This document shows, one piece after another, positions 24,500 through 37,189 of a stretch of 64,000 nucleotides of DNA; the first letter of the stretch is position 1, and each line of letters opens with the position of its first letter. A program made the position numbers and the translations under genes. The DNA is taken from NCBI GenBank assembly GCA_013396995.1, contig VWZP01006006.1:341079-405078 (forward strand), given 5' to 3'. Origin of the DNA: Dicaeum eximium. Lineage: Eukaryota > Chordata > Aves > Passeriformes > Dicaeidae. Below the pieces are notes generated by a model that saw nothing but the letters and a program-made list of their open reading frames with translations, made no database searches and was not told the DNA's origin.

Positions 24500-25010
24500 A
24501 ATCTTAGGCTTCATAAGATGATATTTCCCTAACTACAGGACTGGTGTCAGCACACAACATGAGCCCATGTTCAGATTTGGTTTAAGCAGCACTTCCTACA
24601 AAGGGGCTGGTGTTAACACTCCAGTTCTGAGCCGAGATGAATTGGGATTCAGCACAATGAGAGTTGGTACGTGCAGATAAGGGCTGGAATAAAAAAACAG
24701 TTGCCACACTTTGTTTGCAACCAGTTCATAAGGATCACCTGGCTATGCTGATATCTTAGATGTGTAGAAGTTCCTATGTTAGAATAGAGTTGGGCTCAAG
24801 TTTGATTCTGATTAGGATCAGGAGGATATCCTATATAAATTTTACTTGCTGGTGTCACTTCCATCAGTTCTGAGGTTTGCTGGAATAGCTGCCTACTCTA
24901 GTCACATCTGATATTTCTTCTGCCTCCTCTTGACATGTTATGGGACAGCTGTGTTTTGGATGTGCGACGTCCTTATTCTTGACAGGTAAGCCGGTAGTTT
25001 GCCTTCTGGA
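24500..25010 (+). mobile_element. LTR-like block with TATA box and splice-donor-like motif
   Basis: The block contains TATATAAA at 24833-24839. About 145 bases downstream is GACAGGTAAG (24981-24990), which fits a 5' splice donor. The sequence between (tctgatatttcttctgcctc, catgttatgggacagctgtg) resembles the R-U5 part of a bird ERV LTR from memory. No AATAAA is obvious and the boundaries are uncertain. An old promoter and first exon of a host noncoding RNA would look similar. Confidence 0.4.
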
Positions 25011-28000
25011 ATTCCGTTATCAGGCTGTGACTCATAATCTGTCCTTCCTTCCACTTTTGCACCCTCATGGATCAGGCTGTGTACACAATCTCAGCACACT
25101 TTTGCAATAGGAATTTTCATACCAAATTGAGACTCAAATTAGGGAAAAATAGTTTGTCTGTAAATTTACCATAACTAATAGAACAAAAATGCAGTGATGT
25201 ATAAGCAGTACTGTTATAGGAGAGTGCACTGACAATTTTAATTATGCTACTTCCAATATCAATTGATACAGTTTCAATATAACCAGAGAAGCTGTAGAGT
25301 AGTAAACAAGGTTCAGAAAAGAGCTATATTTCTTCTACTTAGTGTTTCTGCAACACAAGTTCAATTTTTGCTTTAGTAAACAATTTAAAGTAATAGGGAG
25401 TCCACTTGGGATAATGCAAATTTTTTCTCTGCTTGCCAAAAAGAAACATAATAATGAACTCTGCTTTCACACTTCCAATTTAGAAAGAAAAACAAATAAA
25501 AAGAAACTGCAATTGCTAAAAATCATTTACTCAGCAAGTGTTAATGTTAGTGTCCTGAGTGACAAAGGTCTTGTTTACAGTTCATTGCAATATTAGCATA
25601 ACAGAGAAGCTTCTTTTTCCAGAGAGATACCTTGCCAAACATCTTAGGCCTTTGATTTAAATTTGACTGTGCACAGTGGTACCTTACTCATTTGTTTTGA
25701 ATTACTAGAGTTAATAAAGAGAAATAAACTTTTTTTTTTCAAAATTTTAATTCTGTATTATTTTACTGTACAAGCAGAAGGGAGGAAAGAAACCTGGATT
25801 TTCAAACACAGCTGTTCCTTCAATCTTCTTTCATTCATCAAATATTGAACTTGTATTATAATATGTTATGAGATGATGGAAGTTTCTTTGTCAGAAGCAA
25901 TTTCATGGCTTGATATACTTTTTTTTTTTGATCATAACTGCATGAAAATCATGTTGGTGGAATAATTTTCAAGATGCTTCAAAATGACAATGAATAAATC
26001 TATTAAATGTAAGGAAATGCATCCTGAGACTTCAAAATAGGAACCATTCCGTCATGGTGATGCCTGATAATCTCTGTATTTAACAATCAGTCAAGCTTTC
26101 TGTTATGAACACTCTGATTTTGTTTGTATTTATATTTAACATCTCAGCCCATATAAGGTAAATTCTATTGGTTTCTGGATGGAATGTAACAATGGCTGTC
26201 AGCACAGATAAATACTTGGTTCATCAAAATCAAAATGTATTCATGTTTGTTTTTCAATTTAGAAGCCACATGGATGACAAAGGTCTAGCTCAAATAGTTT
26301 GTGCTTTCTGAATTCTCTTTCCCACACACAAAAAAATAATCTAATTATAGTTTTAGGAGTATATCTCTGCTGGCAAAGTTTTAAGTCCTGGCAGCAGACA
26401 TTTGGTAGAAAAACAACCATTCACATGAGATATGAATCTTCAAAAATATTTTCTTTTATATTTCTGTTTCGCATAAAATGTTTTTTGGTGTATGGTTAGA
26501 AAGATTAAATAAAAAGTGAGCAAATCAGTGTCCCCAGTGACCAGCATATATCAGACTACTGCATTTGCACTGGAAAAGTTTTTTTAAAAATCACAAAGAT
26601 AATAGCTGTGCTGAATAAATTAAGCTACTTGTGATTGGGAAGAAGAAATCTTCAGTGTGCCATTAATAAAGGGTAGGGACCAGGGAGTAGGACAAAAGAT
26701 AAACTACAGAGCCAGAGCTTCTCTTTTGCTTTTGTGTTATTTCAGGCTGTCATGAAAGAAGTTCTTCTACTGAGATTGCTGCTGGAATCCTTAATTTCCA
26801 TTTTTGTTTAAAAATATTGAAAAAAGGATTTGGAATCTGATCTCTCACTATTCAGGAAGCAAAAATACCCATGAGATTATTAATTTCTCTAAGTTTTTGT
26901 TGTAAGTTTCAAGATGCTTTTTTTCTAATAAAGAAAAGAATATTTCATGTATATAACATCTGAAGTTTTAAGACACTTTTTGATCATTTGAAGTTCAGTG
27001 AAGTGTAGCAGGTTAAAAATCTTTAATGAATGGTGGGACATGAAAGTATGGGAAATGGGGGAGGGAATTGTCTCACAGAAAAGTGTTTTCTCTGCACCTG
27101 CCTAAGTATTTAACTATGAAGATTAGAAAGGGTTGCAATGCTTGCAGCAGCGTTTGCTCTGTGGTGAAAGGGTTGAACAGAAAAGCAAGACTTAATCTTT
27201 TTTAAAGGAAAATTATGTCTGTAAAAGCTATTTTTAAAAATGTATCAATAAACAAGTCACCAATACATAGCTAGAAGTAATTATTGGCCTGTGATATGCT
27301 GATCAGACTAAATTATTTACTGTTCCCTATTTAGAAAAAAATGTATATGAAAGAGAGACAAATCTTTAGTACTCCACAAGATAATTATTTTGTTGCAGAA
27401 AGTTCTGAAAATATATTTTTAAAAAATATTAATTACATTAGTACTATAAAGTATGGGAGAATCAGATATTTGAATCACCTATAGGCAAGTATCAAAAACA
27501 GCTTTGGAAACATCCCAGCGTGATCCTGAGAAATAGCGGTCACTGGAAAATTATTTCAACTTTTTGTGAATATATAATACTAATTTTTTTAATTCTGAAG
27601 AATGAAAATTAAAAGTAAAATTCCTGTTTGTTTTGTGTGGGTTTTTTAAACTGAAAACCTACTTTTAATTTAAAAGAAAGAAAAGAAAGAAAAATATCTA
27701 TAAAAGAAAGAAAAGTATGTATAACAAAAATAATATGAATATAATGGGAATGTAAATTCACATCTCATTTTTTAGCTAAACTTTCATTTCCTTGAGTATA
27801 TTAACATCTCCTTCCTTAATACTATGTATTCTAAATGCTCCCATTAGAAATAAGGAATGTATCTTACAGAACCTGTATGAACCTCTGAAGAGCCAAAGGT
27901 GAAGTACAAGACTATTACTTGATTTTCATATGTGAAAGAAGGTGAAATGAAAACAATGTCTGAATAATATTTTTTTAAATTGTTTTAATTTTCTTATGTT

Positions 28001-30284
28001 CTAAGTGGCAGCTTAGAATTCAAGACATAAATAGGATCTCATGTCTTTTTGTATTATGGCTTCAAGCCTTCTGTAAATCTTCCTTTCTTCAGACGGATTA
28101 TTCCTACATCATGCCATTTTATTTGTTCCTTTGCATCAAATCAGGAGCATATGTAACGTGAGAGCACTTCAGTTATAAGTGAAGCCTTTAACATTTAAAC
28201 AATTCTGTTGTTATTAAATAACTTTAATTTATAAGAACTGTATATGTGATATATCTTTGCATTTTTCAAAAGTTTTTAACTTTATAGCTTGTGTTTGGAT
28301 AGTACTAAGCGGCAGTCCACAGACCATTCCTGATTGTCTGCATTCCTTCAGTTGCCTGAAATTGAAACCCAAGGCAATTTGCTGGCAGAGATGTAGGCCA
28401 TTCTGTGCTTGGTCAGCATTAATACTTGATATTGAGCTTGGATACATTTAATTTATTTTGTATATAGGTGTAAATAATCAAACCCATACATACCTGCATA
28501 TAAAAAACAACCTACTATGTGGCCACCTGAAATGGAAGAACTCTGATGGAGATTTACCCTGTATCTGAGCACCATGACATCTTTAATATACCCTTCTCCA
28601 GCATCATACTTTTAGATATGGAGCTATTATCATCCCATGTCTACAAACAGGATACAGAGAAATTCTGGTAGTGAACATATCTGCGAAAGGTTTCACATGC
28701 TTGGTCTATAAATCCAAGTACTGATACCTCTTTTTTCATGCAGTGTGGCTAGAGAAGCACCAGTGTCTATCAGTGTCTGTTTATCCCAGAATTTACCCAC
28801 CAAAGAAATATGAAATCTGAGCAAATTATTCCATATACTAAACACTCTTCAGAAAGTCGCCCTTGGAAGCATTTATGTGTATATGAACAGCGCTACACAC
28901 AATACATCTGAGCATTCAAACTTTATTAAAATAAATTTATAGGCTAAGCAGTTCTAGATTTGATGGCATTATTCATATGTATACATATGTGTGCTCCTAC
29001 TTATCACTTCCTTTTAGAAACAGAGGGGCAATACAAGAAGCGCCTATTTTGCTAAACAAAAAGAGAATATAGGAAAAATCTTTTTCATTGCATCACAAAC
29101 AAAAAAAAAAAGAATCTAAAATAAACCAACTGCAAAGTCATCAGCTGTAATTTTTGGCTTTTCAGGATATTACTATTTGCCAGATTTTTGAAAGACCTCA
29201 CTTTAGTTGCTGTTGTGTTTTTTTCCTAAGTTTGGACATAAGCATTGCAGTGGGAGTGACAATATGCTGAGCTCTGTTGAAGTGCTGTTGATGCAGAAAA
29301 ATTGAATGAAAAATTTTGGTTCTGAGCCCTGTAGAATAACAAAATACACATTACCAAGCTCATGGTCACAGTTTATAGCACCTGGCTCTGCATTAACCAT
29401 GTAATTCATCTCAGATATAACCTAGAGAGAATAAAAAAAACACTGAGGTCCTATTTTTTTCAATTAACCAGATTTTGATATAAAGTATTACAATACTGAG
29501 TGCAAATTCTGGAATGTTTTTGGTTAAAAGTGTAGGATTTTTGTTATGTTATGTTATTTTTGTATTTAGTTTTTGGGGTTTTTTTAAGTCTATAAAAAGA
29601 AGAGGAAAGAAACAAGAAAATACTTAAGACAAACAGCAGGTAAGAAACTAAGCTATCTAAGTAGGATTAGGGATGATGTCTTAAAACCAGAAGAGATTTC
29701 TTAAACAACTGTAGTCTCATTTTAGAAATGTTATAAATTTTCCAAATTTTTCTGTATTTGAATTTTCATAGCATTAAGGATAAAACATGTAATGCTTGTG
29801 TTGTCCAAAAATAAGTGCTTCTTAACGTTATTCCCCATGTAATATTTTTTCTCATACTATATGCCTGATCAGCCATTGTAATTTATTTCTCCTTCATCTG
29901 TGTTTAGTCCATGCCTTCACACCTTGAATATGAATGCAGATCTCAACTCCTTCCTTTTTACATCCTTCCCCTTTAATGTCAAAGCACAGACAAGGACAAC
30001 ATAGATAATAAAGATCCAGAATAGTTTCTGTATATGGTAGAAATTATATGACTTTAGGAGGGATATTAAAGAGATCCAAAAATCTTGACAAGCGTAATGA
30101 AAGTTATTAAGAAACAACCACTTCACTCTTTCATTCATAATAAACTCAGAGACCTCTAGTAAAGTCAGATCATGGGTTCAGAACAAGCAGAAGGGATTTT
30201 TGTTTAATTAAATGTGAAACTCATTGCTACAGGATCCAGTAGATGCCAACTTTGCCTTTTTTTTTCTATTTTTTGGCAAAAGGC
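25011..30284. other. AT-rich unique sequence, nothing recognised
   Basis: A long stretch without recognised genes, RNA or transposons. Minor features are poly-T runs (25731, 25920), a duplicated AAAAGAAAGAAAAG motif at 27673-27715, and poly-A at 29100-29111. Open frames are all under 75 codons except one of 84 (25342-25596), and none has a motif. Confidence 0.6.
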
Positions 30285-30560
30285 TATTGTGTTAGTTTGA
30301 AAAGACAGTGAGCAGACCAGGTGGAACTTGCAGAGGAAAGGACAGGTTCCACTGTCCTCTGCTGAGTACAATCAGGATGGGCTGATGGGGGAGGAGCCTG
30401 TGGCCTTTTAAACATCAGAATCCAGCAGTAAGGTAGAGATAATTACTATCAAACTGCAGAAGGAACTGCTACTTTATGGCATTAAGACAATCACAGAGGA
30501 CAATAGCAAGAATACCAGAAATCTTTGTTAATGGGAGTACATTCTATATAAGTATGACAA
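30285..30560 (+). mobile_element. Possible LTR scrap
   Basis: The sequence starting tgtgttagtttgaaaagaca and running through gggaggagcctgtggccttt is GC-richer than its surroundings, begins with TG, and is similar in feel to bird LTR starts. No polyA signal or matching end is seen. Low confidence. Confidence 0.3.
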
Positions 30561-30759
30561 CCCATAACAACCTAGAAGCAGTGTAATACCTCATATTCAT
30601 GACTAAGATAAAGGTTGTTGAGTCATTTCAATTGAACAAACCATTGACCAGTTGCTGGTCAGTGAATAGTAAAAAGACTGAATAGTTTCTATTCTGACCT
30701 TCTAAAGGTGGAAATCTAAAGCCTAAAGGAAGAGGAAACTCTTCAGATATTTATATAAT

Positions 30760-31764
30760 ATGTTATTTTGTTGTTTTATTTGTAGGAATAATTGTAGCTT
30801 TGGTATATGTGTGTTGTCCTTTATATACATGCAGCTGTGTGTGCCCACTGCTAAGACCAGGAAGCCAGCTGCAGGGAATGCAAGTCACAATTCCACAAAT
30901 CTTGCAGGGGAATTAATTTTGGGATTTATGCATCTTTGGAATCAGAAAAACCAGGGGATCCATGTGGTTCTCCCTGTATCAGCAAAGCAGGGCCTAAGAT
31001 TTTTTTTGCAACATCCACAGATCAGTCAATCAATTTCTGTGGACCCCAACTTTGGAAATTACCTTATACCTTTATAATGGTCCCCTGGTGGTTAAGAGAT
31101 AAACTGACTTTGAAATGGAGGGTCCATTGCCTGTTAATTGAGAGAAAATGTGAGGTTGTGGAATGCCCCTGGCTCCCACACTAAGTAGGATTTAACAATA
31201 TGTATTTTGCAAGTTATAGTAACATAGTAGGATTTTAGAATACACATAAATAGTAAGGATACAAATAAAACAGCACATCCAGAAGACAATGTCTTGCTAA
31301 GCTCTGGGCATATTGGCATACCTGGGATCATCAAGGAAGGTATGCTATTACCCCGGATGTATAGAATTCTAACACTCATATCTAATAGGGCTCCTTGTCA
31401 ATCTTTCCCTGTTTCTCACCCTTTAAGACAACTAGATTATTTCAAAGCACCATATACGCTAAAAGTAGATTTTTTATGGTGCATAGAATTACCCAGCTGG
31501 GCAGAAACATTACCTACAAATTCTTCCAGCTACATGTGGGTGTGGTTCAGAGAGAACCCTATTTTAAAGCTTTTGAAGTACGTGAACACCCCCTCAGCAA
31601 ACACTTTCACGCTTGTCCACACTCATCCAACAAGTATCAAAAATGGCTTTAAAAACTGGCTGGCATTAGATAAGCAGCCTACCTATTGCACTGTGAAAAA
31701 CTCCACTGGGCTTGTGGTATCTAGGCTGCTTGAAATTTTCCTGGGCTTCCATCTCCATTTGTAA
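30760..31764 (+). pseudogene. Patch of decayed overlapping open frames, origin unknown
   Basis: Several plus-strand frames overlap in different phases: 105 codons (30760-31077), 82 (30936-31184), 156 (31294-31764) and 85 (31395-31652). The 156-codon frame is the longest here that is not in a GC-rich LTR or simple repeat. I recognise no domain, signal peptide or catalytic motif in any of them. Position just after a possible LTR scrap would fit a decayed internal part of an endogenous retrovirus with frameshifts, but this is inference from context only. Chance open frames are a real alternative. Confidence 0.25.
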
Positions 31765-34045
31765 TAAATGTGGCTGGTTTGGTTATAGATTATGGCCACT
31801 ATATTGACATGAACTTGCAGATATACTATTTTTTTAAAATGTAGAAATACATTATTAAAGAGAAAGAAAACAAATTTCTTCTCTTCAAAAGAAAGCTGGT
31901 ACAACGAAAATATTTTCTACTTGCTTCCTTATTGATTGTCATAAATTCTTTAAAATGTACAAAGCTGAACATTCTTTAAAATCAATCTGATAATTTAATT
32001 TTTAATATGACTATTCAAATAATATATTAGAGATGAAAATAAAATATTTGAAATGTATTTCATAGCTCTGTTTTTCTGTTCAAGATGAACAGAAAATAAG
32101 CCAGCAAAGCATTTTTGGTGTGACTACTTCATACCCCAGAGCTGCATACTACATTTTTAAGTCCTCTGTTGCATCTGAATGACAACTCACTGAAAATTCT
32201 GTTACATTGCCTTAAAGAAATTTCAATGTAGTCATTCTGTGGTTAAATAGGATTTGGGAAATATTACATCTGGGCCATAATAATAATTTTCTGGGCCATA
32301 CTGGCTTATACTTGACTATCTGCCCCAGAGTAAAAATCTGAGATGTCTTGATTTTCTCTTCATCCAGAATCAGGTCTGTGAAAACATGACTACTTTTATC
32401 TAGTGTTGAATTTCCCCTGAAATGGGAAAGGTTAAGTGGAATATGTTAACTGCCATCTATTAAAAGGGATGTACACTGCTGAAGCACCTCTATGTAGGAT
32501 GTAAGATACTGTGAAATTACTGCCTTACTGCTTTAGGCTGTTGATTAGACAACAATGAATTTTCTTCTATTGATAGATTTATTTCATGTGATTAATAACA
32601 AAGTAATGAAAATTATTCTTTCATTCTATTAAATTCTTTCAATAATATCAAAGTAAAATTAGAATAATGTGTTAATGTTAAAATATGCTTACAAAAAGAA
32701 ATTGAAATCTATTCAGATCAAGGCAAAGGAATATGCTAAGGATATTTAACTGCAATCTGTATATCTCAGTATAAGTATTCTTGAGTAATACTTCTTGCTT
32801 TTTATAATATACAAGCAAAAAATCTAATGCTATATTTAATGCTTCCAGTTTAGGAATTCTAAGTGTAGACTGGCAAACTACCTTGTCAGTTTTGCTAATG
32901 CACTGAATGGGGCCAGGTTTTCACCATTTAGGCTTCCCTCAAGAAGATGCCCTTTGGAAATTAGAAGGAACTACCTAAACCATGCAACCAATTCTGACAA
33001 GGACCAGTGTACTGTACAGTGTACTGAGCGTACTAATCATCTGGTAGTTATTTCATTTTAATGACTCTGTACACAGCACATGCATATCTAGATTACCCTT
33101 AGAAAAGAATTGTTAGACAAAGACTGCATAATAGTGAACCTCATATCATATGTGAAGAGAGCTGTACATTCTTAGACCTGAGTACAGTTGAATGTTGAAT
33201 GAAAAAGCCAATTGGCTTTATAAATCCTAAACCAGAAATAACTTTTAAAAATTTGTGGTCTGAAGCTGTCTTGAGACATCACAGAAATATTTCTTGATGC
33301 ATTTTTAGATCTCTAGATCAGTGCATGATTTTATTTGATTTTGAATCTATATTTTTTTAAAGTTGCTTAAACGTAGAAACATAATGAGGAGAGGATTAGT
33401 TATTTTTTGTTTATTTGGGGGTTTTTTTGTGACTTTTATTAAAAAATTTAAATAAGTCTTCCTTGACTTCAGTCTGGATAGATACAGACTCTGTAGAGCA
33501 GATATAAGGTTACAGAAGTAATTACATACAGAAATTACATACAGTTACAGAAGATTCAGATATTTAAAATATCAGTGCATCCATTATCTTTTCCTAGGTC
33601 ATTTCTTTGTTTCAAAGAATGTGTTTCTCTCCTTGTGTAGCTTTCAGAAAGCATATCTTCCACCTACCCTTCCTAGTAGTTTCTTGGCAAGGCGACCATT
33701 AAAAGTTTCAGTTGAGCATTCTACTAAAGCTTAATTATTGCAGAAAACTCATGAGAGGGAATGGCCTCTAGGGGAATATCACATGCACAGCTCAATAATC
33801 CTAATCAATCTAATTAAATTTCTGTGAAATAAGCATTTTTAAAAGATTTCCAAAGGTTTGGTAAGTTTGTCTTTTTGTTTAGTGTTGCAGCCTCCATCTC
33901 TCATCAGGGAAGGTTTCTCAAATATTGCAATGAATAATGCATTAGATTTGAATAAAAGATCCTTGCACAGAACCACTGCAATGGCCTAGCAGAGAATACT
34001 TTCCTTTTGAGAGCAGACTTGTTGATGTAATTTCCTGATGCCTTG
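31765..34045. other. AT-rich unique sequence, nothing recognised
   Basis: No gene or transposon recognised. Small local repeats are the 12-mer CAGTGTACTGTA / CAGTGTACTGAG at about 33006-33029 and a duplicated AATTACATACAG at about 33519-33545. Confidence 0.6.
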
Positions 34046-34420
34046 TAATGGGTTGACCCTGCCTGGACACCAGGTGCCGATCTAAGTCATTCTATTCCTT
34101 CCCTCATCACCTGGAAGAGAAGAGAGAAAATATAAGGACAGTCTCATGGGTTGAAATAAAACCTGGAAGAAATCACTCATCAGTTACAGTCATGGGCAAA
34201 AAAAACTCAGCTTGGGGAAAATAATTTAGTATATTATCAATCGAATCAGAGATAGGTAATGAGTAAGAAACTGAAATCTTAAATAAATACCTTTCCTCCA
34301 CCCCTCCCTTCTTCCAGGGCTCAACTTCACTCCCAGTTTCTTTATCTACTCCAGTGACACCAATGGACAGAAATGGGGGCTGTGTGTCCCACATTGTCTC
34401 TGCTGCTCCTTCCACCTTAG
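34046..34420 (-). mobile_element. ERV LTR fragment, left arm of an inverted pair
   Basis: It begins tgtaatgggttgaccctgcc and continues with gagagaaaatataaggacag, tcagcttggggaaaataatt and cccttcttccagggctcaac. The reverse complement of 35820-36175 shows the same landmarks in the same order, so this copy is inverted relative to the one at 35645-36180. It stops at ctgctgctccttccacc, where the CR1 reverse-transcriptase fragment begins, so it represents only one end of the LTR. The TG at 34046 fits an LTR terminus. Confidence 0.7.
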
Positions 34421-35640
34421 GGTCATGTGGGACTGCGTCAAAGGCCTTACAGAAATCCAGGTAGATGACATCAGTCAGTTTTCACTTTTGACCATTGCTG
34501 TCAGTCATAGAAGGCCACCAGTTTGGTCAGGAGCAATTTTCCCTTAGTAAAGCCATGCTGGCTGCCTTAGATCACCTCCTTGTCTTGTGTGAGTCTTGAC
34601 ATTTTTTCTATGAAGATCTGCTCCATAAACTTCCCAGGCAAAAAGGTGAGGCTTCCTGCTCTGTAGTTCCCTGGGTTTTCCTTTATCCCCTTCTTAAAAA
34701 TCAGACTGATGTTTTGCTTTTTCCAGTCACCAGGGACTTTTCCTGACTTCCATGATTTTTCATGGCAACAACACCAGCCAGCTCCCTCAGAACCCAGGGA
34801 TGCATTTCATCAGATCCTACAGACTTGTGACTGTTTACTTTCATCAAGGGGTCCCAAACCTGTTGTTAGCTTACAGTGAGAGGAACTTTGCCCCCCAACT
34901 CCCAGCCAGAGGTTCAGGTGTTTGAGAGACATGGGAAACCTGACTGCCAGAGAAGACTGAAGTGAAGAACTCAATGAGTACCTCAAATTTGTAATTACTG
35001 GCTCTCCTTTCTCATTCATCATATGGGTTCACTCTTTCATTCTACTTGGATTTTCACTGGGCTTTTTGTTTCTGACTTATGTGTTTAGAGAATCCCTTAT
35101 TATTCTTCATATCCTTTAACAAGTGTTTTTCCACTGGTGCCTTAGCTTTCCTGAACCCATACCTACACCTTCAGACTGTTCTTGTTCCTTTCCTGGGTCA
35201 CATTTCCGTATTTCCACTGGCTGTGCATTTCCTTCTTGCTTCTTTGTGTGAAAAGTAGATCCTTGCTCAGCCACATCAAGTGCTGTCCTGCCTTGTCTTA
35301 TTTTCTAAACATGGAGAAAAGGAGCTCCTGTGCTCCAGGAGAAGTGGCCTAAAGTTCTGAGTTCTGACTCTACTATTTGCCAAGTCCCTGTTCCTCAAGA
35401 TCATGAGGAACTCAACCAGGGCACAATTTCAACAGCCCAGGCTGCCACCAATCTGAACCTCTTCAAGAGCTCAGGTGGACTAGTGAACACCAGGTCTGGT
35501 AACGCTTCTTCTGCAGTTGGTTTGTGTAATAATTTGGCCAGAAAGTTACCCCTGATGCATTCCAGGAGCCCTCTGTTTGCTTTTCAGTCCAACCAGTTGT
35601 ATTACTTTTCCAGCAGACATACAGTTGGTTGAAATGCCCT
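34421..35640 (-). mobile_element. CR1 LINE, internal ORF2 fragment with RT domain, broken
   Basis: The minus strand at 34421-34472 reads DVIYLDFCKAFDAVPHDP, the RT motif A region of CR1. Upstream in the coding direction are SQHGFTKGK (about 34540), NPGNYRAGSLT and PGKFMEQIF (about 34610-34680). Higher coordinates correspond to the endonuclease-RT linker. Several stops and frameshifts interrupt it. It is truncated at its 3' side, before the FADD catalytic motif, where the inverted LTR arm begins, and at the other side where the second LTR begins. Open frames on the plus strand here are shadows. Confidence 0.88.
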
Positions 35641-35644
35641 GTTA

Positions 35645-36180
35645 GGTGGAGCAGGTGGCTCCTGAAAGACTGCACTCCTTGCAAGGGACAGTGCTGAAGA
35701 AGCTTGTCAGAAACTGCAGCCCATGGGAAGGACTTGTGCTGGAGAAATTTTTGGAGAACTGTTTTTCGTAGGAGGGATCACATACTGGGGCAGAGGAAGA
35801 GTGTGACAAGTCCTCCCACTGAGGAGGAAGGAGCAGCAGAGTCAATGTGACTGCAACCCCCATTCCCCATTCCCCTGCACTGTTGGAAGGAAGAAGGTTA
35901 AGAATTCAGGAATGAAGTTGAGCCTGGGAAGAAGGGAAGTGTGGGGGAAGGTGTTTATTTAAGATTCGGTTCTATTTCTCATCCTACACTCACATGATTG
36001 GTAATATATTATTTTTCCTCAAGTCAAGTCTGTTTAATCTATGATTGCAGACTGATGTCTCCCTATCCTGATGTTGACCCATGAGCCTTTTATTATATTT
36101 TCTCTCCCTGTTCAGCTGAAGAGGGGAGTGATGGAGCAGCTTTGGTGGCGTATGATGTCCAGTCAGCATCAACACACCAC
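35645..36180 (+). mobile_element. ERV LTR fragment, right arm of an inverted pair
   Basis: The sequence runs ctgcagcccatgggaaggac, then gaggaggaaggagcagcaga, ttgagcctgggaagaaggga, and ends near tgttgacccatgagcctttt, cccctcttcagctg (on the reverse strand) and the CA-containing end near 36172-36178. It is the same family as 34046-34420 but in opposite orientation, and extends further into the LTR than the left arm does. The 5' end is missing where the CR1 fragment abuts. Plus orientation is assumed from the usual presentation of this family. Confidence 0.7.
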
Positions 36181-36687
36181 AGAAACAAAGATCAAAGTTG
36201 CGTGCAATGTCAAAATTCTGTCAGAGGATTAGGCATTAGTCAAACCAGCTAGAGGATTGAAGAAGAGAAAAACTGGTATGCAGAATGATGACATTATACC
36301 GAACTATTAAATAATCCAACAGTTTTTTATTCTAAATGCAAATTTCTTGATACAGTCCAATTAAACGGCCTTAGTGAAGGTGTCAGTCATAAGCAAAAAT
36401 GAGATCTGAGTAAGCAATCAATATTTAAAAACAGGTGCTTTCTGTGCCTTTGATTAAAAAAAAAAACTAAAAATAAAATTATAAAATATTATAAGGTTTA
36501 ATTTTGATAAGTAATGACAAGCATAAAAGATTTTTTGGTTTCTCATTTGCTCATGAATATTTTCCTCTATAGAACCTTTGGTGTAAAACATAAAATCCCC
36601 CCAAGATGGCTTACTTTAAATGAAGCTACTTTTGCTCTGCTGCAATGACTTTATACAGAAATTGTTAAATAAGAGGATTTGAGATAC

Positions 36688-36762
36688 TTGAATATAAAAA
36701 GAAAAAACCCTGGTTTTTACTTGAATAAAAAAAGAAAAAACCCTTGAAAAGCCTGGTTTTAC
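36688..36762 (+). repeat. Imperfect tandem duplication, units of about 33 and 42 bases
   Basis: Unit 1 (36688-36720) runs from ttgaatataaaaagaaaaaa to ctggtttttac. Unit 2 (36721-36762) repeats ttgaataaaaaaagaaaaaa and ends in cctggttttac with an added tgaaaag. A small local duplication. Confidence 0.65.
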
Positions 36763-37189
36763 TGTCTAGAAGCTATTGAACTTTGGAAGAATAATGTACC
36801 AAATATAGCAATATAAAATTACAGGGGGTGAAAAAAATTCACATGTAGAAAACCAAAAGTAAATTCCATATTGCACATGGCAGCATTATTCAGATCTACA
36901 GCCTACTAAGGCTAAGTTTGGGAAATTTGAAAAATAGGGATTCCAAAACATATATTTAAGCTCCATCTTTTCCCTCCCTCTTCTGCCTCCTTGCATTCCC
37001 ATCTATGTGCATATTCCTTAGTGTTTCAAACTAATGGTAGATGTACATCAAAATGCAAATTCCCTCAGATGAACTTAGAATTAAAAAGAAAACTTGAATT
37101 TTAGAACTTAACTTCCTGTAAGTTTGAATCATATTCCCATTATTCCAATGAGGATTCATTTCTATTAAAATTCCAGCCCATTTTAGTCT

